A stretch of DNA of 64,000 bases from Macrothele yani (taxonomy: Eukaryota; Arthropoda; Arachnida; Araneae; Macrothelidae): the NCBI GenBank assembly GCA_039090855.1, contig CM077024.1, forward strand, positions 66,239,594 through 66,303,593, given 5' to 3'. Positions 30,591 to 42,467 of the stretch are shown here, one piece after another. Below the pieces are notes generated by a model, which saw nothing but the letters and a program-made list of their open reading frames with translations, searched no databases and was not told the DNA's origin. How positions within the stretch are numbered: position 1 is the stretch's first letter; each line of letters opens with the position of its first letter. A program made the translations under genes and the position numbers.

Positions 30591-30612
30591 AATTTAGAAA
30601 TAATTATTAAAG

Positions 30613-30766
30613 AGAAAATTTAGAAATAATTTGTTCTTCAACTGAATCTGCAAATCCAAAGGAAATAGAAATCGAAGTAAGTACTAATCTAAGCATCGAA
30701 TCTTATACTACATGTACGGGCGCATAGACAAATGATATTGCGTTATGGCCAACTGATATAGGTTCG
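30613..30766 (+). pseudogene. hAT/ZMYM1-like gene remnant, 5' segment
   Basis: Reads ICSSTESANPKEIEIEVS, a stop after TTCTGA-like codons, then TNDIALWPTDIGS. The ALWP phrase is characteristic of the N-terminal region of ZMYM1-like hAT-derived proteins. The segment ends at GTTCG (30762-30766), the copia target duplication, and continues in frame at 35425 as GSNIKMIEFYLF. Confidence 0.7.
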
Positions 30767-31318
30767 TGATGGTGTAATTTAAAAACTAAAAAATAATTTG
30801 CAACAGTAACTATGTTCATAATCGACAGACTCCTGATTTAAGTTATTTTGTTATTTAATCTTGATTAAACACACAACTAACACGCTATCGAAATTTGACG
30901 GATATATAATAAACATAAAATGAATGAGTTATTATTAACAATAATGACACCGTGCTTTAAGGTTATATTGTCTGTTTTAAACAGTCCTACCATGATTATT
31001 ATTCCTTTCAGGAGTTTACGGAAACACACTTTGTATAATCCCTCGAGAATCCTTTTAGGTAATGATAATACTCTTTTCGAGAAGTTTTTGTAAGAACAAC
31101 AAATAGAGCATGTTCACACACACACAGCGAAGGGACGCTATCTCCTCTTCCCCCTTCTCAACAGTTGTCCAGGGTCGTGATCCCATAATTCTTTGCAACG
31201 AACCGCTTGCTGGCTGGTTGCATCGGCGCAACTGAAACTCACAAAATGTAAACAAACTTGCAGCAGGTGTCCGATGAAAAAATAAAATTAAACAAGCAAA
31301 GGACGCTAACATCCAACA
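30767..31318 (-). repeat. 3' LTR of the copia element
   Basis: 552 bp, nearly identical to 34868-35424 apart from scattered substitutions and small indels (for example CTGATTTAAGTT versus CTGATCTAAGTT). The divergence shows an insertion that is not brand new. Confidence 0.9.
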
Positions 31319-31337
31319 AACCCCTCCTGCGTCCGCG

Positions 31338-34300
31338 CTAGTTAATTCCAAGTTCCTTTCTGAATTTTGTAAATGCTGGATGTGGAAGTGGTTTTGTCTT
31401 GAGGTCTGCAATGTTGTCTTGCGACGCACAGTATTCCAGGACCAAAAACTTTAATCCAACATTTTCAACCAATTCTTGAATTTTGTTCCTTTGGCTTAAA
31501 GGAAAACTTCCATCTTCGTTTTCCTGCATTTCAATTCCTAAGTAGTACTGCACTTCACCTAAATTTGACACTTCGTTTCTTTTCTTCAATTCTTCTATTA
31601 GACTTTTTATTTCTGCAACATTTTTAGCGCTGATCACAATGCCGTCTACGTACAGAATTTAATACATAGGATTTTCTTTTTCTGTTTTGAAAAATAGACA
31701 AGAATCGGCCTTGCTTTTAGTAAATCCAAGACTTCCCAACGTTTGTTCTATTGAGTTATTCCACGCTTTTGCTGCTTGCTTTAAACCATATATAGATTTG
31801 TCCAATTTGCAAACTTTGTGTTCTTCGCCTTTCACTTCAAAACCTTCTGGTTGCTTCATATATATTTCCTCATTTAATTTTGCATTCAAATACGCAGATT
31901 TAATATCAATATGGTGCACGTGCATTTGTTTATATGCCGCTGCAGTAAGAAAAGGTCTTATTGTGGTGTGCTTGACCACTGGTGCAAAAGTTTCATCGTA
32001 GTCTGACCCATATTTTTGGTCATATCCTTTTGCTACTAATCTGGCCTTACACTTTGTTACTTGACGTTTACCATTACATTTTGTCTTGAAGATCCATTTG
32101 CTTCCTATAGCTTTCCTTCCAGTTGGTAACTCTGTTAGTGACCAAGTATTATTTGCTTTTAGAGACTTTATTTCTTCTTTCATTGCATTTTGCCATTTTG
32201 TTCTCTCTCTTTCTGGAAGATCTTGTATATCACTCAGAGATTTTGGATCTGAGCTAGAAGTTTGGTTTGTTTTTTGCTTTAAATTCAAGTCGTTCTGGTG
32301 GAACTCCTTTATTTAAACGCTCAGAAACTCTAGGTAAATTAATGTCTATACTTTCTTCAGTTTCTTGCTCTTCTGAAATTTCTTCAGTGCTTTCCTCTTG
32401 TTGAGTCTTCTGTATTTCATTTTCAATATCTTCACTTTCTGAATAATTCAGACTTCCTAATTATACGAGATTAAAATCTCCTTGTTCTTCAGTTTCTTCT
32501 TTTTCTTTTATAAATTGATTTCCAAAGAATTTTACCGATCTTGACACGACAACGTTTCTTCCTCCAACGTAAACTCGATATCCCATTGATCTAAAATCAC
32601 AACCGATGAATGTACCTTCAACTGCTTTGTCATCTAATTTCCTTCTTTTCTTTTTATGAATGTAGTAGTAGACTTCACATCCACACACTTTTAAATGATT
32701 GATATTTGGTCTTACTCCATTCCACAACTCATACGGAGTTTTGTTACTTGCTTTAGTGACTAATCTGTTTTGCAAATACGTTGCTGTTAGCACTGCTTCT
32801 CCCCAATATACTTTTGGTAAATTTGCATTAATTAGCATTGCTTTGCACATTTCAACTAACAATCGATTTTTTCTTTCGGCTACTCCATTTTTGAGCTGTA
32901 GAAGTTTGATGAACAATACACTATAGAAGTTTGATGAACAATGTCTTCTTTTGTTAAATACTCTTCAACTTCTTTACTGCAGTATTCTAGGCCATTATCT
33001 GTTCTCAAAATTTTTACTTTTCTATTAAATTTATTTGTAGTAGAACTAACAAATTTTTCAACTTTGCCAAAACTTCATCTTTTCTACTTATTACATATAC
33101 TGTTGCATATCTACTGAAATCATCTATAAAAGACAGGAAATATCTTTTTCTTCCCAAGCTTTCAACTTCAAAAGGCATACATCTGAGTGTATTAGTTCTA
33201 ACGGTTCTTTCCACGTACATCTCAGTGTATTAGTTCTAACGGTTCTTTCGCTCTGTAAGATGCCTGTTTCGGGTATGGTTTCTCTGTAAGTTTTGCTCTA
33301 ATGCATGAATCTCAATAAAAACTATGCTTACAATTATTGATTTTCATACCTTTACCTAAATTTTGATTTGCCATTTCTTTAATTGCTTCAACACTTCTGT
33401 GTCCTAGTCTGAGATGCCATTTAAAAATGCAGTTTTCATTTTTACACTTATTATTCCCCAATCGTGTTACGCAGTTTGTAACTTGTTTAACTTTGTCTTT
33501 AACAACGATGAATTCGAATAAACAATCTGTGGCAATGGCATTTGCAACTATGGTTTGACCTTTGTTCATAGTGCAAGTATTTTCTTCAAATAGTACTGTA
33601 AAGCCTTTACTAACAAGCACTTTAACTGATAATAGACTTCCAACTAGGTCTGGGACATACAAAACATTCGATAGACTAAGGGTATGAACATTACCCTCTA
33701 GAGTTTTCACTAGTACCTTACCTTCTCCAAAACCTTTTGACTTCAACATATGACCATTTGCTATGGTTACATTTTCATTTGATTTTTCTGTAATTCTATA
33801 AAAGAAATTTATGTCACCACACACATATGGCTAGTTGCTCCTGAATCTACAATCCAAGACATTGAATTGTTTTGTGATACTAATGCTCTTTGTGCATCAT
33901 TCTTTGTTATTTCAAGTTTTGTATCTTTGCTTGTAACACTAGCACAAAAATTGTTCTCCACATTTTCATTTTTGCTACATATGTTCAACTTGTGCGACAG
34001 GTTGTCATTACTTTGTACTTTACTGTTATAAATCGGCTGCTTAAGAGTAAACTTTGCTTTACCTTTGTGAATATTACTATGCTTATTATTAGCATTCGGA
34101 TGCCAACACTCATTTCTAACATGATTGGACTTGTGACAATAAGTACAATATCTTTTGGCTTTAAAATTATGGACAGCAAAAGTGTTCTTTGTTTTATAAA
34201 CTGAAAATTGTGTTTCAGAGTGTGTAACTGACCCATCTTAAATATGCATTCTTCTCTCATATTCGTCAATTTATTTAGATTTCACATAATTCAATGATAG

Positions 34301-34762
34301 TTCCTCTTCATTTTATGCTTTCCAGAGCAGTTATCAATGTACTATAACTTTGTGTCATACTACACAACAAAATTGCGACCATATGGGCTTCTTTTATTTG
34401 TTCCCCAATATTGTTTAACTTCTCTCCCAGTTCGCTTACTTCTTTAATGTGCGACTGCATTGCAATAGATTCAGTGTATTTTATACTGTACAATTTTCTT
34501 AACTGAGTTTGTTCCAGGTATCCTTTGCACTGGTTTCGTGTAACACGTGATACAATTGTGAATCACCTATACACAAACAAATTAACGCTCTGCATTGCCT
34601 ATCCTTTTTAATCCATGTTTCATCTACAGTTTCTGGTTTGGTTTCAAACACTACATCACTTAGGTTTTCTCTGATTAGTAACATTTCCATCCTAAATTTC
34701 CACGTTGCATAGTTAGTTTCTGTCAGTTTTTTTATGTGAATATATTCTTTCGACATCGCCAT
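31338..34762 (-). pseudogene. Copia gag-pol remnant
   Basis: Starts MAMSKEYIHIKKLTETNYATW (34762). A gag region with LGEKLNNIGEQIKEAHMVAI and a zinc knuckle YCHKSNHVRNECWH follows. The protease active site reads WIVDSGATSHMC near 33850. Integrase shows WHLRLGHRS, SFIDDFSRYATVYV, LRTDNGLEYCS and NGVAERKNRLLVE. RT shows WIFKTKCNG, ARLVAKGYDQKYGSDYDETF, DIKSAYLNAKLNEEIYM and SIYGLKQAAKAW. The catalytic YVDD reads YVDG. A stop follows PMY just before it. The frame jumps from ELVENVGL to EYCASQDNIADLKTKPLP, so the RNase H domain is deleted. A 29-base tandem duplication lies near 33182-33256. Confidence 0.9.
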
Positions 34763-34867
34763 TTTGCTGACTGTTTTGCTTTGTACTTAGTACTTGTGCC
34801 TTTTCTTTTCACTTATTTCCAAAGCTGCGATATGAAACTAGTTCTTCAGTCTCATAATCAAAAATAT

Positions 34868-35424
34868 TGGTGGTGTGAGTTAAAAACTAAGAAATAATTT
34901 GCAACGGTAACTATGTTCATAATCGACAGACTCCTGATCTAAGTTTTTTTATTGTTATTTAATCTTGATTAAACACACAACTAACACGCTATCGAAAGTT
35001 GACGGATGCATAATAAACGTAAAATGAATGAGTTATTATTAACAATAAAGACACCGTGCTTTAAGGTTATTTCGTCTGTTTTAAACAGTCTTACCGTGCT
35101 TAATATTCCTTTTAGGAGTTTACGAAAAAACACTTTGTATAATCCCTCGAGAATCCTTTTAGGTAATGATAATACTCTTTTCGAGCAGTTTTTGTTAGAA
35201 CAACAAATACAGCATGTTCACACACACACACAGCGAAGGGACGCTATCTCCTCTTCTCTCCTTCTCAACAATTGTCCAGGGTCGTGATCCCATAATTCTT
35301 TTCAACGAACCGCTTGCTGGCTGGTTGCATCGGCGCAACTGAAACTCACAAAATGTAAACAAACTTGCAGCAGGTGTCCGATGAAAAATAAAAATAAACG
35401 AGCAAAAGACGCCAACATCCAACT
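34868..35424 (-). repeat. 5' LTR of the copia element
   Basis: 557 bp. On the minus strand it begins TGTTGGATG-like (AGTTGGATG after mutation) and ends CACCACCA. A CACACACA run and a GAGAAGGAGAGAAGAGGAG purine run lie in the middle on one strand. Confidence 0.9.
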
Positions 35425-37711
35425 GTTCGAATATCAAAATGATTGAATTTTATTTGTTTAATAAACGACAAAATGTTGGTAATGCTGAATGTTTGAAAGT
35501 CGTGTATAAAGATCGTGACCGGGAATATTGTAGAAGCTTTAATGAATCGCACTTCTATTACACCGAGAGTAATGGAACTAAAGAGAAACGGGAATGGTCA
35601 ATTTTCTCGTACACAAGCAAATTATTATATTGCTTTGTTTGCAAATTTTCCCGAAACCTATAATACGTAATGAAATGAAAACGAGATGTAATGATTGGAG
35701 AAATATTTCTAAAACGGTAACTGGGAACGAGCGTATTCGCGACTATATCGAAGCCTTGGGTTCACATAAAAAGAGATGTTCAATAATGGGACGTATCGAC
35801 CCCGAATTTGCAAAGGAAATATGCGCAGAACAATATATATATTTTTTTTGATTGGAGGTTTAACGACCACCGTGAGCAACTCAATGGGCTATAAGCAGTC
35901 GCCCGTCCCTAATTTAGGGTCACTGGTTCCAGGGAAGGGAGAGAGCCAGTGCCGTAAGACAAACACAAACATCCATGCCTCACCGGGATTCGAACCCGGG
36001 CCCCTTACGGACGAATGATCAGAGGCCATCGCTTAGACCACTGCACCACCGGGGCGGCAGAACAATAATGCTGGAAAGATGTTTTAAAAAGGATTATTGC
36101 AACCGTGAAATTGTTGAGTAAATTATAGGATTGGAATTTAGGGTAAGCAACGATTATATGCAGTCTGAAAGAAAGGGAAAATTCTGAACCTGCATAGAAT
36201 ATCGGAGTGTATTCGATTGTTTTTTGAGGCGTCATTTACAAACGCACGGAAACCGTGGGAAATAAAAAACTAACTATTTGTCGCATCATACCTGTGACGT
36301 GTTCCCTCACTTAAAGGGAGACAAATTATGACATCAATTGCTGAGGAAGTGAAACATTTCACATACTTTCTGATTGTAATAGATTCGACACCGGACATAT
36401 AGCACGAGGATCAGCTTGTTGTTATGTTAAGGTATGTCGCGGCAAACGGAAAAATCAAAGAAAGATTTCTTGAATTTGTTGCAATCGACGAGTATAAGGC
36501 TGCATACTTAGAAGAAAGTGTATTAAACGAATTATACAATTTATTTCTTGACATTAAAAAGTTTAGGGGACAAGCGTACGACAACGTAGCAAACATGTCA
36601 GGCGAATATACAAGGCTACAGACCAGAGTAAGAAGCCATAGTTCCACTGCATTTTACATTCCTTGTGCAAGTCACGTAGTAAATAAGATTGGACGTTCGG
36701 CAGCCAATTCCTGCCCAAATGCAGTAAGATATTTCTACCTTGTGGGCACCATTACACCTACTTTTCAAAGTCAACACGAAGCTTTCTAGATGCTTGTTTG
36801 ACATCTGAGTCTGACTCCTTATCATTGGAAAAGTTAAATGACACAAATTGGTCATTAAGAGCCGATCCTACATTGGCTTTAAAGAACAGTTTTGTGAACA
36901 TACAAAATGCGTTGACGGAAATTGAATCATGCGAAGATGAAAAACCAGAATGTCGATTAGACGCGAAAGGGCTGTTAAAACAATTCCAGGGTAAGAAACA
37001 GCTCTATTAACCACATTTTGGAATATCGTGTTGCAATGAGCAAATATTTGCGTTATCCTAAAAACATTCATTATAGCTGTGAATTTGCTAAAATCAGTAA
37101 AAGCACTCATCATAAGTTTGAGAAGTAATTTTCAATATATAAAAGCGGACGCCAAAACTTTGATCGACAACAGTAAATTTGAAGATGAAAGATGTCGTCA
37201 GAAGAAAAGGAAAACGTTTTTCTAATGAGACTACAGAAAACGAAGTTGTTCTACAAGGCAGAGAACATTTCACCACAGAAGCCGCTTACATTATATGTGA
37301 CACGTTAACCACTGAAATTCACCATAGATTAGAATTCTATGAAGACTTATTAGGCATGTTTGCTGTTGTTATCAACATTCAGATGACAAGTGACGAAGTG
37401 CGGGTAAATGTTTTAAAACTGATGATGAAATACAAGGAGGACACTGATATAGACCAGTTTCAAAACGAATTTTTTTTCAGTTTTTAAAATACATTTAGGA
37501 AGGTGTCAGCAACTCCACAGATGTGTACCAATTCCTTAACGATGGACTGCGATCAACATTTCCAAATGTCGAAACAATATTGAAAATTTTTTTGACAATG
37601 CCAGTAACGAATGCCAGCTGCCAAACGTCCCTTTCAGTATTTGAAGAGGGTAAAAAATTACTTAAGAAATTCATTAGGGCAAGAAAAGTTGTTTCATCTG
37701 TCCATTAAGTT
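35425..37711 (+). pseudogene. hAT/ZMYM1-like transposase-derived gene remnant
   Basis: Continues from 30766. N-terminal YCRSFNESHFYYTESNG and KREWSIFSYTSKLLYCFVCK form a TTF-type zinc-finger pattern; CNDWRNISKTVTGNERIRDY and EALGSHKKRCS follow. After the SINE come VLKRIIATVKLLSKL-like codons, FLIVIDSTPDI, KERFLEFVAIDEY, FRGQAYDNVANMSGEY and AFYIPCASHVVNKIG, then TENEVVLQGREHF. The C-terminal dimerisation block reads FLTMPVTNASCQTSLSVF. That order matches ZMYM1-like hAT-superfamily proteins. Stops, frameshifts, one copia and one SINE insertion kill it. I see no introns. Confidence 0.85.
35836..36056 (-). mobile_element. tRNA-derived SINE, copy 5
   Basis: Complete minus-strand copy flanked by an 11-bp target duplication GCAGAACAATA (35825-35835 and 36057-36067). 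It interrupts the hAT/ZMYM1-like codons after KEICAEQ. Confidence 0.93.
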
Positions 37712-38200
37712 TACAAAATCAGTTATGGTGGCATAACCAACGTATTTCCAAAACGAAAGCGCGAGATAAAGTAGTTTAAAATTACTACCATACTACTAAA
37801 ATGTATATTTATGACACTCCAACACGCATTCCAGCCAATTTGATATCGTTAATAAAAGGGGCCTCTACTTCAAACTGTGCTTAGAGCCTCAAAATGTCCA
37901 AATCTGTCTGAGGGTAGCAGAACCTATTTACTGGCTTTATTTCGCCAAACAAACCTATGGCCATGGTTCAATCTTTTTCAAGATAAAGTTAAGACACGAT
38001 TCAGTTACATAAATAATTTTGAGCAGTTCTTCACAGCTTATTCTTTGTTTTTGAGAGCTCACAGAGTCACAGTTTAATTTCATATTTTTGTTATTTGTTT
38101 GAAGGGCTTGATTCTATTCTATTTGTTTTGAGAAATATAAATTCGTTAATTTACTTTCTCAGCTTGTTAGTTGGTCTCTGTAGTCCAATAATAATAATAT

Positions 38201-38231
<31 letters not shown>

Positions 38232-38581
38232 TGGACGATGATGTGAAGACAAAGGAAAAGATGAAGAACGTTCGGCTAAAAACAACGGTTCACGTTTTTA
38301 TTTACTTTCTTGCAAACAAAAAAACTTTATGAACGATCTATACATATATGTATGTTTCGTTTAGTTTCTTAAAAACACTAGAGATGGCAGCACAATATAG
38401 TCAAAGCAACGGTCGCATCAGGACTACAGGAAATGACTTTCCAGATATAGTTCGAAATCAATTTCACACTGGATTCAGAGTTGATTTACGCATTTCATCA
38501 CCCTGGGCCAAGAAATATCAAACGCCTCCAAGTACACGCATGTTAACGTAAAAAAATTGCTTTCAATTTGAATTTCATATT
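37712..38581. other. No recognisable gene; (AAT)n run
   Basis: Contains an (AAT/ATA)n microsatellite at about 38190-38228. The + ORF at 37877-38077 and the one at 38348-38551 have no recognised motif. The last bases (TATAATACAT, 38582-38591) are the left target duplication of RTE copy e. Confidence 0.5.
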
Positions 38582-38591
38582 TATAATACAT

Positions 38592-41500
38592 CATCATCAT
38601 CATCATTGTCAACCATTATCAATCCACTGCTGGACGAAGGTCTCCCCAAGTTTCCTCCACAACGGTCTGTCTTGTGCCAGTCTCCTCCATGTCACCCCTG
38701 CATACTTTCGAATTTCATCCACCCATCTCCCATGTGGTCTTCTTCTGGGTCTTTTCCTGTCCCTTGGAATCCAATCTAAAATTTCGGCTGTCCATCGATG
38801 ATCTGTCCTTCTGGCAGTATGTCCAGCCCATTGCCATTTCAGGGATTTAACTCTGATCATGATGTCTTCCACTCTTGTCATTTTTCGGCCCTCTTCTTAT
38901 CTCTCCTGGTTACACCAAGCATGCACCTCTCCATGCTTTTTTGAGTTGTCTGCAGCCTTTGTATGTCTCTTTTAGTTAAGGTCCACGTCTCTGCACCATA
39001 CGTAAGCACTGGAAGGATGCATTGATCAAACACTTTTCTTTTAAGACATAATGGCATATTGCTCTTGAAAATTATGCTGTTTCTTCCAAAAGCTCTCCAG
39101 GCAAGTTTTGTACGCCGATTAATTTCTTCATCAATGTGACCCTCACTTGATATCTGCTGTCCAAGATAAACGTACGTGTCTGTTATCTCCAGCTTTTCTC
39201 CATCAATCGATAAATCTTCATTTCTTGTAAAAGCATTGAACATCACTTTTGTCTTCCGAAAGTTCATTTTTAATCCCACTTCTTTACTCTTGTCAGCAAG
39301 TTCCTGGATCATACTCTGCAGCTCTGATGGGCTAGTTGCAAAAATGACTACGTCATCAGCAAAACGAAGGTGGGTTAGATAATCTCCATTAATCTTTATC
39401 CCCTTGTTTTCCCAGCTCAGTGACTAAAAAACACCCTCCAATGTAGCATTAAAGAGCTTCGGAGATATGGTGTCACCTTGTCTCACTCCCTTTCCAATTT
39501 TTATGTGTGTTGTATTTTCAAACAGCCGAATCTTTGCACTTGCATTTTCATAGATGTTATTAATAATATTAATGTATGCATCTTCAATACCGCAGGTTCT
39601 CAGAGCCATTGTAACTGCTGATGGTTTCACCGAATCAAAGGCTTTTTCATAATCGATAAAAGCCATGCACAATGGAAGTTCATATTCCTCGCTCTTTCAA
39701 TTAGTTCTCTCAGCACATGGATATGATCTATTGTGCTGTAGCCACTCCTGAATCCAGCTTGTTCTCTCGGTTGAGCCATGTTCAGTGTTACCTTCAAGCG
39801 GTGTGAAAGAACTTTAGTGAAGATTTTATAAACTACTGATAGGAGGCTGATAGGTCTGTAGTTTCCGAGATCCTCAATGTCACCTTTCTTATGTAGCAGG
39901 ATCATTGTAGCGGTGTTCCAATCCTCAGGAATCTTTCCTTCATTAAGGCATCGAGTGAAAATTTGGGCGAGTACTGTTTCGATTTCTCCACTTGCTTCTT
40001 GTATGATGTCTACAGTAATCCCATCTTCTCCTGGAGCTTTTCCCCGCTTCATGTTCTTGATTGCATGTGCAACTTCTGCTGGAAGGACTGGAGGAACTCT
40101 GGTACTGGTATCTTTCATGATGTCTGGAGTGCATGTATCATCCCTTTCATATAATTTGGAGTAGAAATCTTTCACTCTTGTCAAAATTTCGCCTCTATTT
40201 CTTGTTACAGAACCATCTTCTTTTCTCAGTGCCATAATCTGTTTTCTTCCCTTACTGAGATGTCCCTTTGCTATCTTTAGGCTTTGGTTGTTTTCAACTG
40301 CTTTCCTCACTAGTTCACAGTTGAATTTTCTTACGTCTTCAGTGATACTTTTTCGTACTGTCTTGCATAGCTCTATATATTCCACTTTGGAAGTCGCATC
40401 TGCTTTAGTTGTCCTCATCTCTCTTCTTTTTTGCATCAACATTTTCGTTTTTCCTGATAATTTATTTACATGCAACTTGTTCTTAGACCCAGCTAATTTT
40501 GTTGCTGTTTCCATAAGAGCTTTGGTTACTTTTCTGTTAACTTCAGAGATGTCCACTTCTTCCGATGTTAGGCCTTCTAAAGCAGAGAACCTGTTCTTCA
40601 GTTCCAACTTGAAGGTATTATGGTGTTTTTTAAGGTTGGTTATGTCAATAGATTTTGTTTGTCTTATAAGCTTGCCACGTTCAAGTTTAGTGTTGAGGTG
40701 CATCTTACATCTCACCAATCTATGGTCACTACCTGTGTTGAACTTGTTTAGCACACTGCAGTCTTCCATGACGAATTTTTTGTTACACATAATAAAATCA
40801 ATTTCATTTGTCGTCCCATTTGGATGTCTCCATGTCCATTTCCTGTGTGGCTTTTTCTTGAAGAAGGAGTTCAAGATGAAAAACCCTTCTGCCTCTGCAA
40901 ACTCAACGAGAGTATTTCCACGCTGGTTTCTGTTGCCGTGACCGAATTTACCTACTGAAGTTTCATTCTGTTGCCGTGACCGAATTTACCTACTGAAGTT
41001 TCATTCTGTTGCCGTTGCCCTATTTTTGCATTGAAATCTCCCATAATTATTTTCAAGTGCTGCTTACCTTTATTATTTAGATGACAAATTTCCTCATAAA
41101 ATTCTTCAATTTCTTCTTCAGGATGACTTGTGGTGGGTGCATAAGTTTGAATAATCTGAGCCTGGTATCTTTTCGAGAGTTGGATAACGAGTCGTGCAGC
41201 TCTGTCAGAGGAACTTTCAACTTCTACAACTTTATCCTTCAGTTTCTTGTTTATTATAAATCCAACACCACTAGTTCTGCCAGTATCTGTCCCACGATAG
41301 TAGAAGAGATGTCCACTTTTCAGTTCGATGAGATCTTCTCCTTTTCTCCTTACCTCACTTAGCCCCACGATGTCCCACTTGATCCTTTGTAGTTCCTCTT
41401 CCAATTCAAGAAGCCTTGAATCAGAAGATAGGGAGCGTCCATTGTACGTTGCCAAGGTCAGCATCAGATGGCAGCCTAGTCCGGTCCTCCGGGGATTCTT

Positions 41501-41799
41501 AGCACCCTCTGCCTTCATGTCGCACTGGCCGCTGCCTTGGCCAGGTACATTCCAGCTGCCGGAGACTGAGGGCCAAGATTTAAGTTGTGGAGTCATTTTG
41601 GAGGGGTTTGGCCATAACTCACCACGCTGGCCAAGCGGGTTGGTGAGTGTGGGATAGAATTTCCTCTAATCCCGATGGTATAGTTATACCGCTATTGGCG
41701 GTCGTCAGAGCCCCTTTAGTAGGAACAGGATGCACCACGAGAAGGCGGGGTTGACATTTGTCAAGGAGAGGCTGTGATGTTACGCATCACCTGACCTTA
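38592..41799 (-). mobile_element. RTE-type LINE, copy e (best preserved)
   Basis: Full length, 3.2 kb, minus strand, with (ATC)n tail at 38592-38605 and leader end near 41799. A 10-bp target duplication TATAATACAT flanks it (38582-38591 and 41800-41809). It carries the fewest lesions of all RTE copies here. Confidence 0.93.
38609..41596 (-). pseudogene. RTE endonuclease-RT, copy e, few lesions
   Basis: The start could be ATG 41596 (MTPQLKSWPSVSGSWNVPGQ) or the inner MLTLATYNG. The endonuclease includes KWDIVGLSEVRRKGED, TYAPTTSHPEEEIEEFYEE and IIMGDFNAKIGQRQQ. A tandem duplication of about 37 bases (CGAATTTACCTACTGAAGTT twice, 40930-41010) shifts the frame. The open piece 40874-39627 (415 codons) covers the rest of the endonuclease and the RT fingers with KAPGEDGITVDII. 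A one-base loss near 39690 shifts before AFIDYEKAFDSVKP, and SLS.ENKG carries a stop at 39424. LRFADDVVIFATSPSELQ near 39340 keeps the catalytic pair. The C terminus ends WIDNG. A few bases are lost near 38887 (KKR to EK). Confidence 0.9.
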
Positions 41800-41809
41800 T
41801 ATAATACAT

Positions 41810-42383
41810 ATAGATTATTTAATCGCAAAAAGAATATGCATAATCTGAAGAACAACTCTGTAGAATTTTTAGCACATGTGCTACTTAAAACTGGGCATTG
41901 AAATAAAAATTTTGAATATGTTTCTCGCACGTGTACCTTGCACAATTTCGAAACTTCGTTTCACCGTCGATTCTTATATTTACAAATGAAATTGCTTGAT
42001 TTTAACATACTACTGAAATATTTGCCTGCCAAATTTGAACTTAGATTTTCAACGTAAACAGTACTGTTTGTAGGACTTTTTCTTTTATAAATGCAATGAG
42101 TGCTGCGACTAATGTTCATTGTAAGTCGATTGAATGACTGAGCGCAGAGGAAATGAATAAACATAAATAGCAAAATATCTTAAAACAGATTTGTTTTTTC
42201 TCGATTTCTTTGTGGGCAAATCTTTCACTATATTATAAAATATCAATGTTACTACAATGCTTGTATTAAGTGACGAAGTTGCAAATGAACTAATTCTTTC
42301 CTGAGAACTAGATGTTCTCAAAATATTATGGATGATTTGTAAAAGGGACAAACTTCGTTCCACTGACGTAGAAGAGGCTTAGG
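41810..42383. other. No recognisable gene
   Basis: AT-rich sequence between two RTE copies, with no motif recognised. Confidence 0.5.
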
Positions 42384-42433
42384 GTGCCTTAGCGGCGCTA
42401 AGGCACTATTTTTTCAGGCTTAGCGCCGCTAAG
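42384..42433. repeat. Two complementary GC-rich palindromes
   Basis: GTGCCTTAGCGGCGCTAAGG followed by CAC (42384-42406) is an odd palindrome. CTTAGCGCCGCTAAG (42419-42433) is a second one, and its core is the reverse complement of the first. Either each folds alone or the two pair with each other. Confidence 0.85.
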
Positions 42434-42467
42434 ACGGGTTTTCAGGGTATCACCATCACCATCATTG

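Larger units (their letters stand above)
30767..35424 (-). mobile_element. Copia-type LTR retrotransposon, complete but dead
   Basis: 4658 bp with two LTRs (30767-31318 and 34868-35424), reading on the minus strand. A 5-bp target duplication GTTCG flanks it (30762-30766 and 35425-35429). LTR ends are TGTTGG...CA on the minus strand. A purine-rich tract (AGGAGGGG, plus-strand 31319-31330 as AACCCCTCCTGC) precedes the 3' LTR. The order gag, protease, integrase, RT is diagnostic of Ty1/copia. Deletion of the RNase H region and many lesions make it non-autonomous. It sits in a hAT/ZMYM1-like gene remnant. Confidence 0.93.

Noticed and set aside
31055..31429. Minus ORF spanning the copia 3' LTR
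   Set aside because: A nearly identical frame occurs in the other LTR. It is LTR sequence, not a gene.
40288..40941. 217-codon + strand ORF opposite RTE copy e (also 17190-17843 and similar)
   Set aside because: It is the antisense shadow of conserved RTE codons and recurs wherever the RTE occurs. It has no domain of its own.
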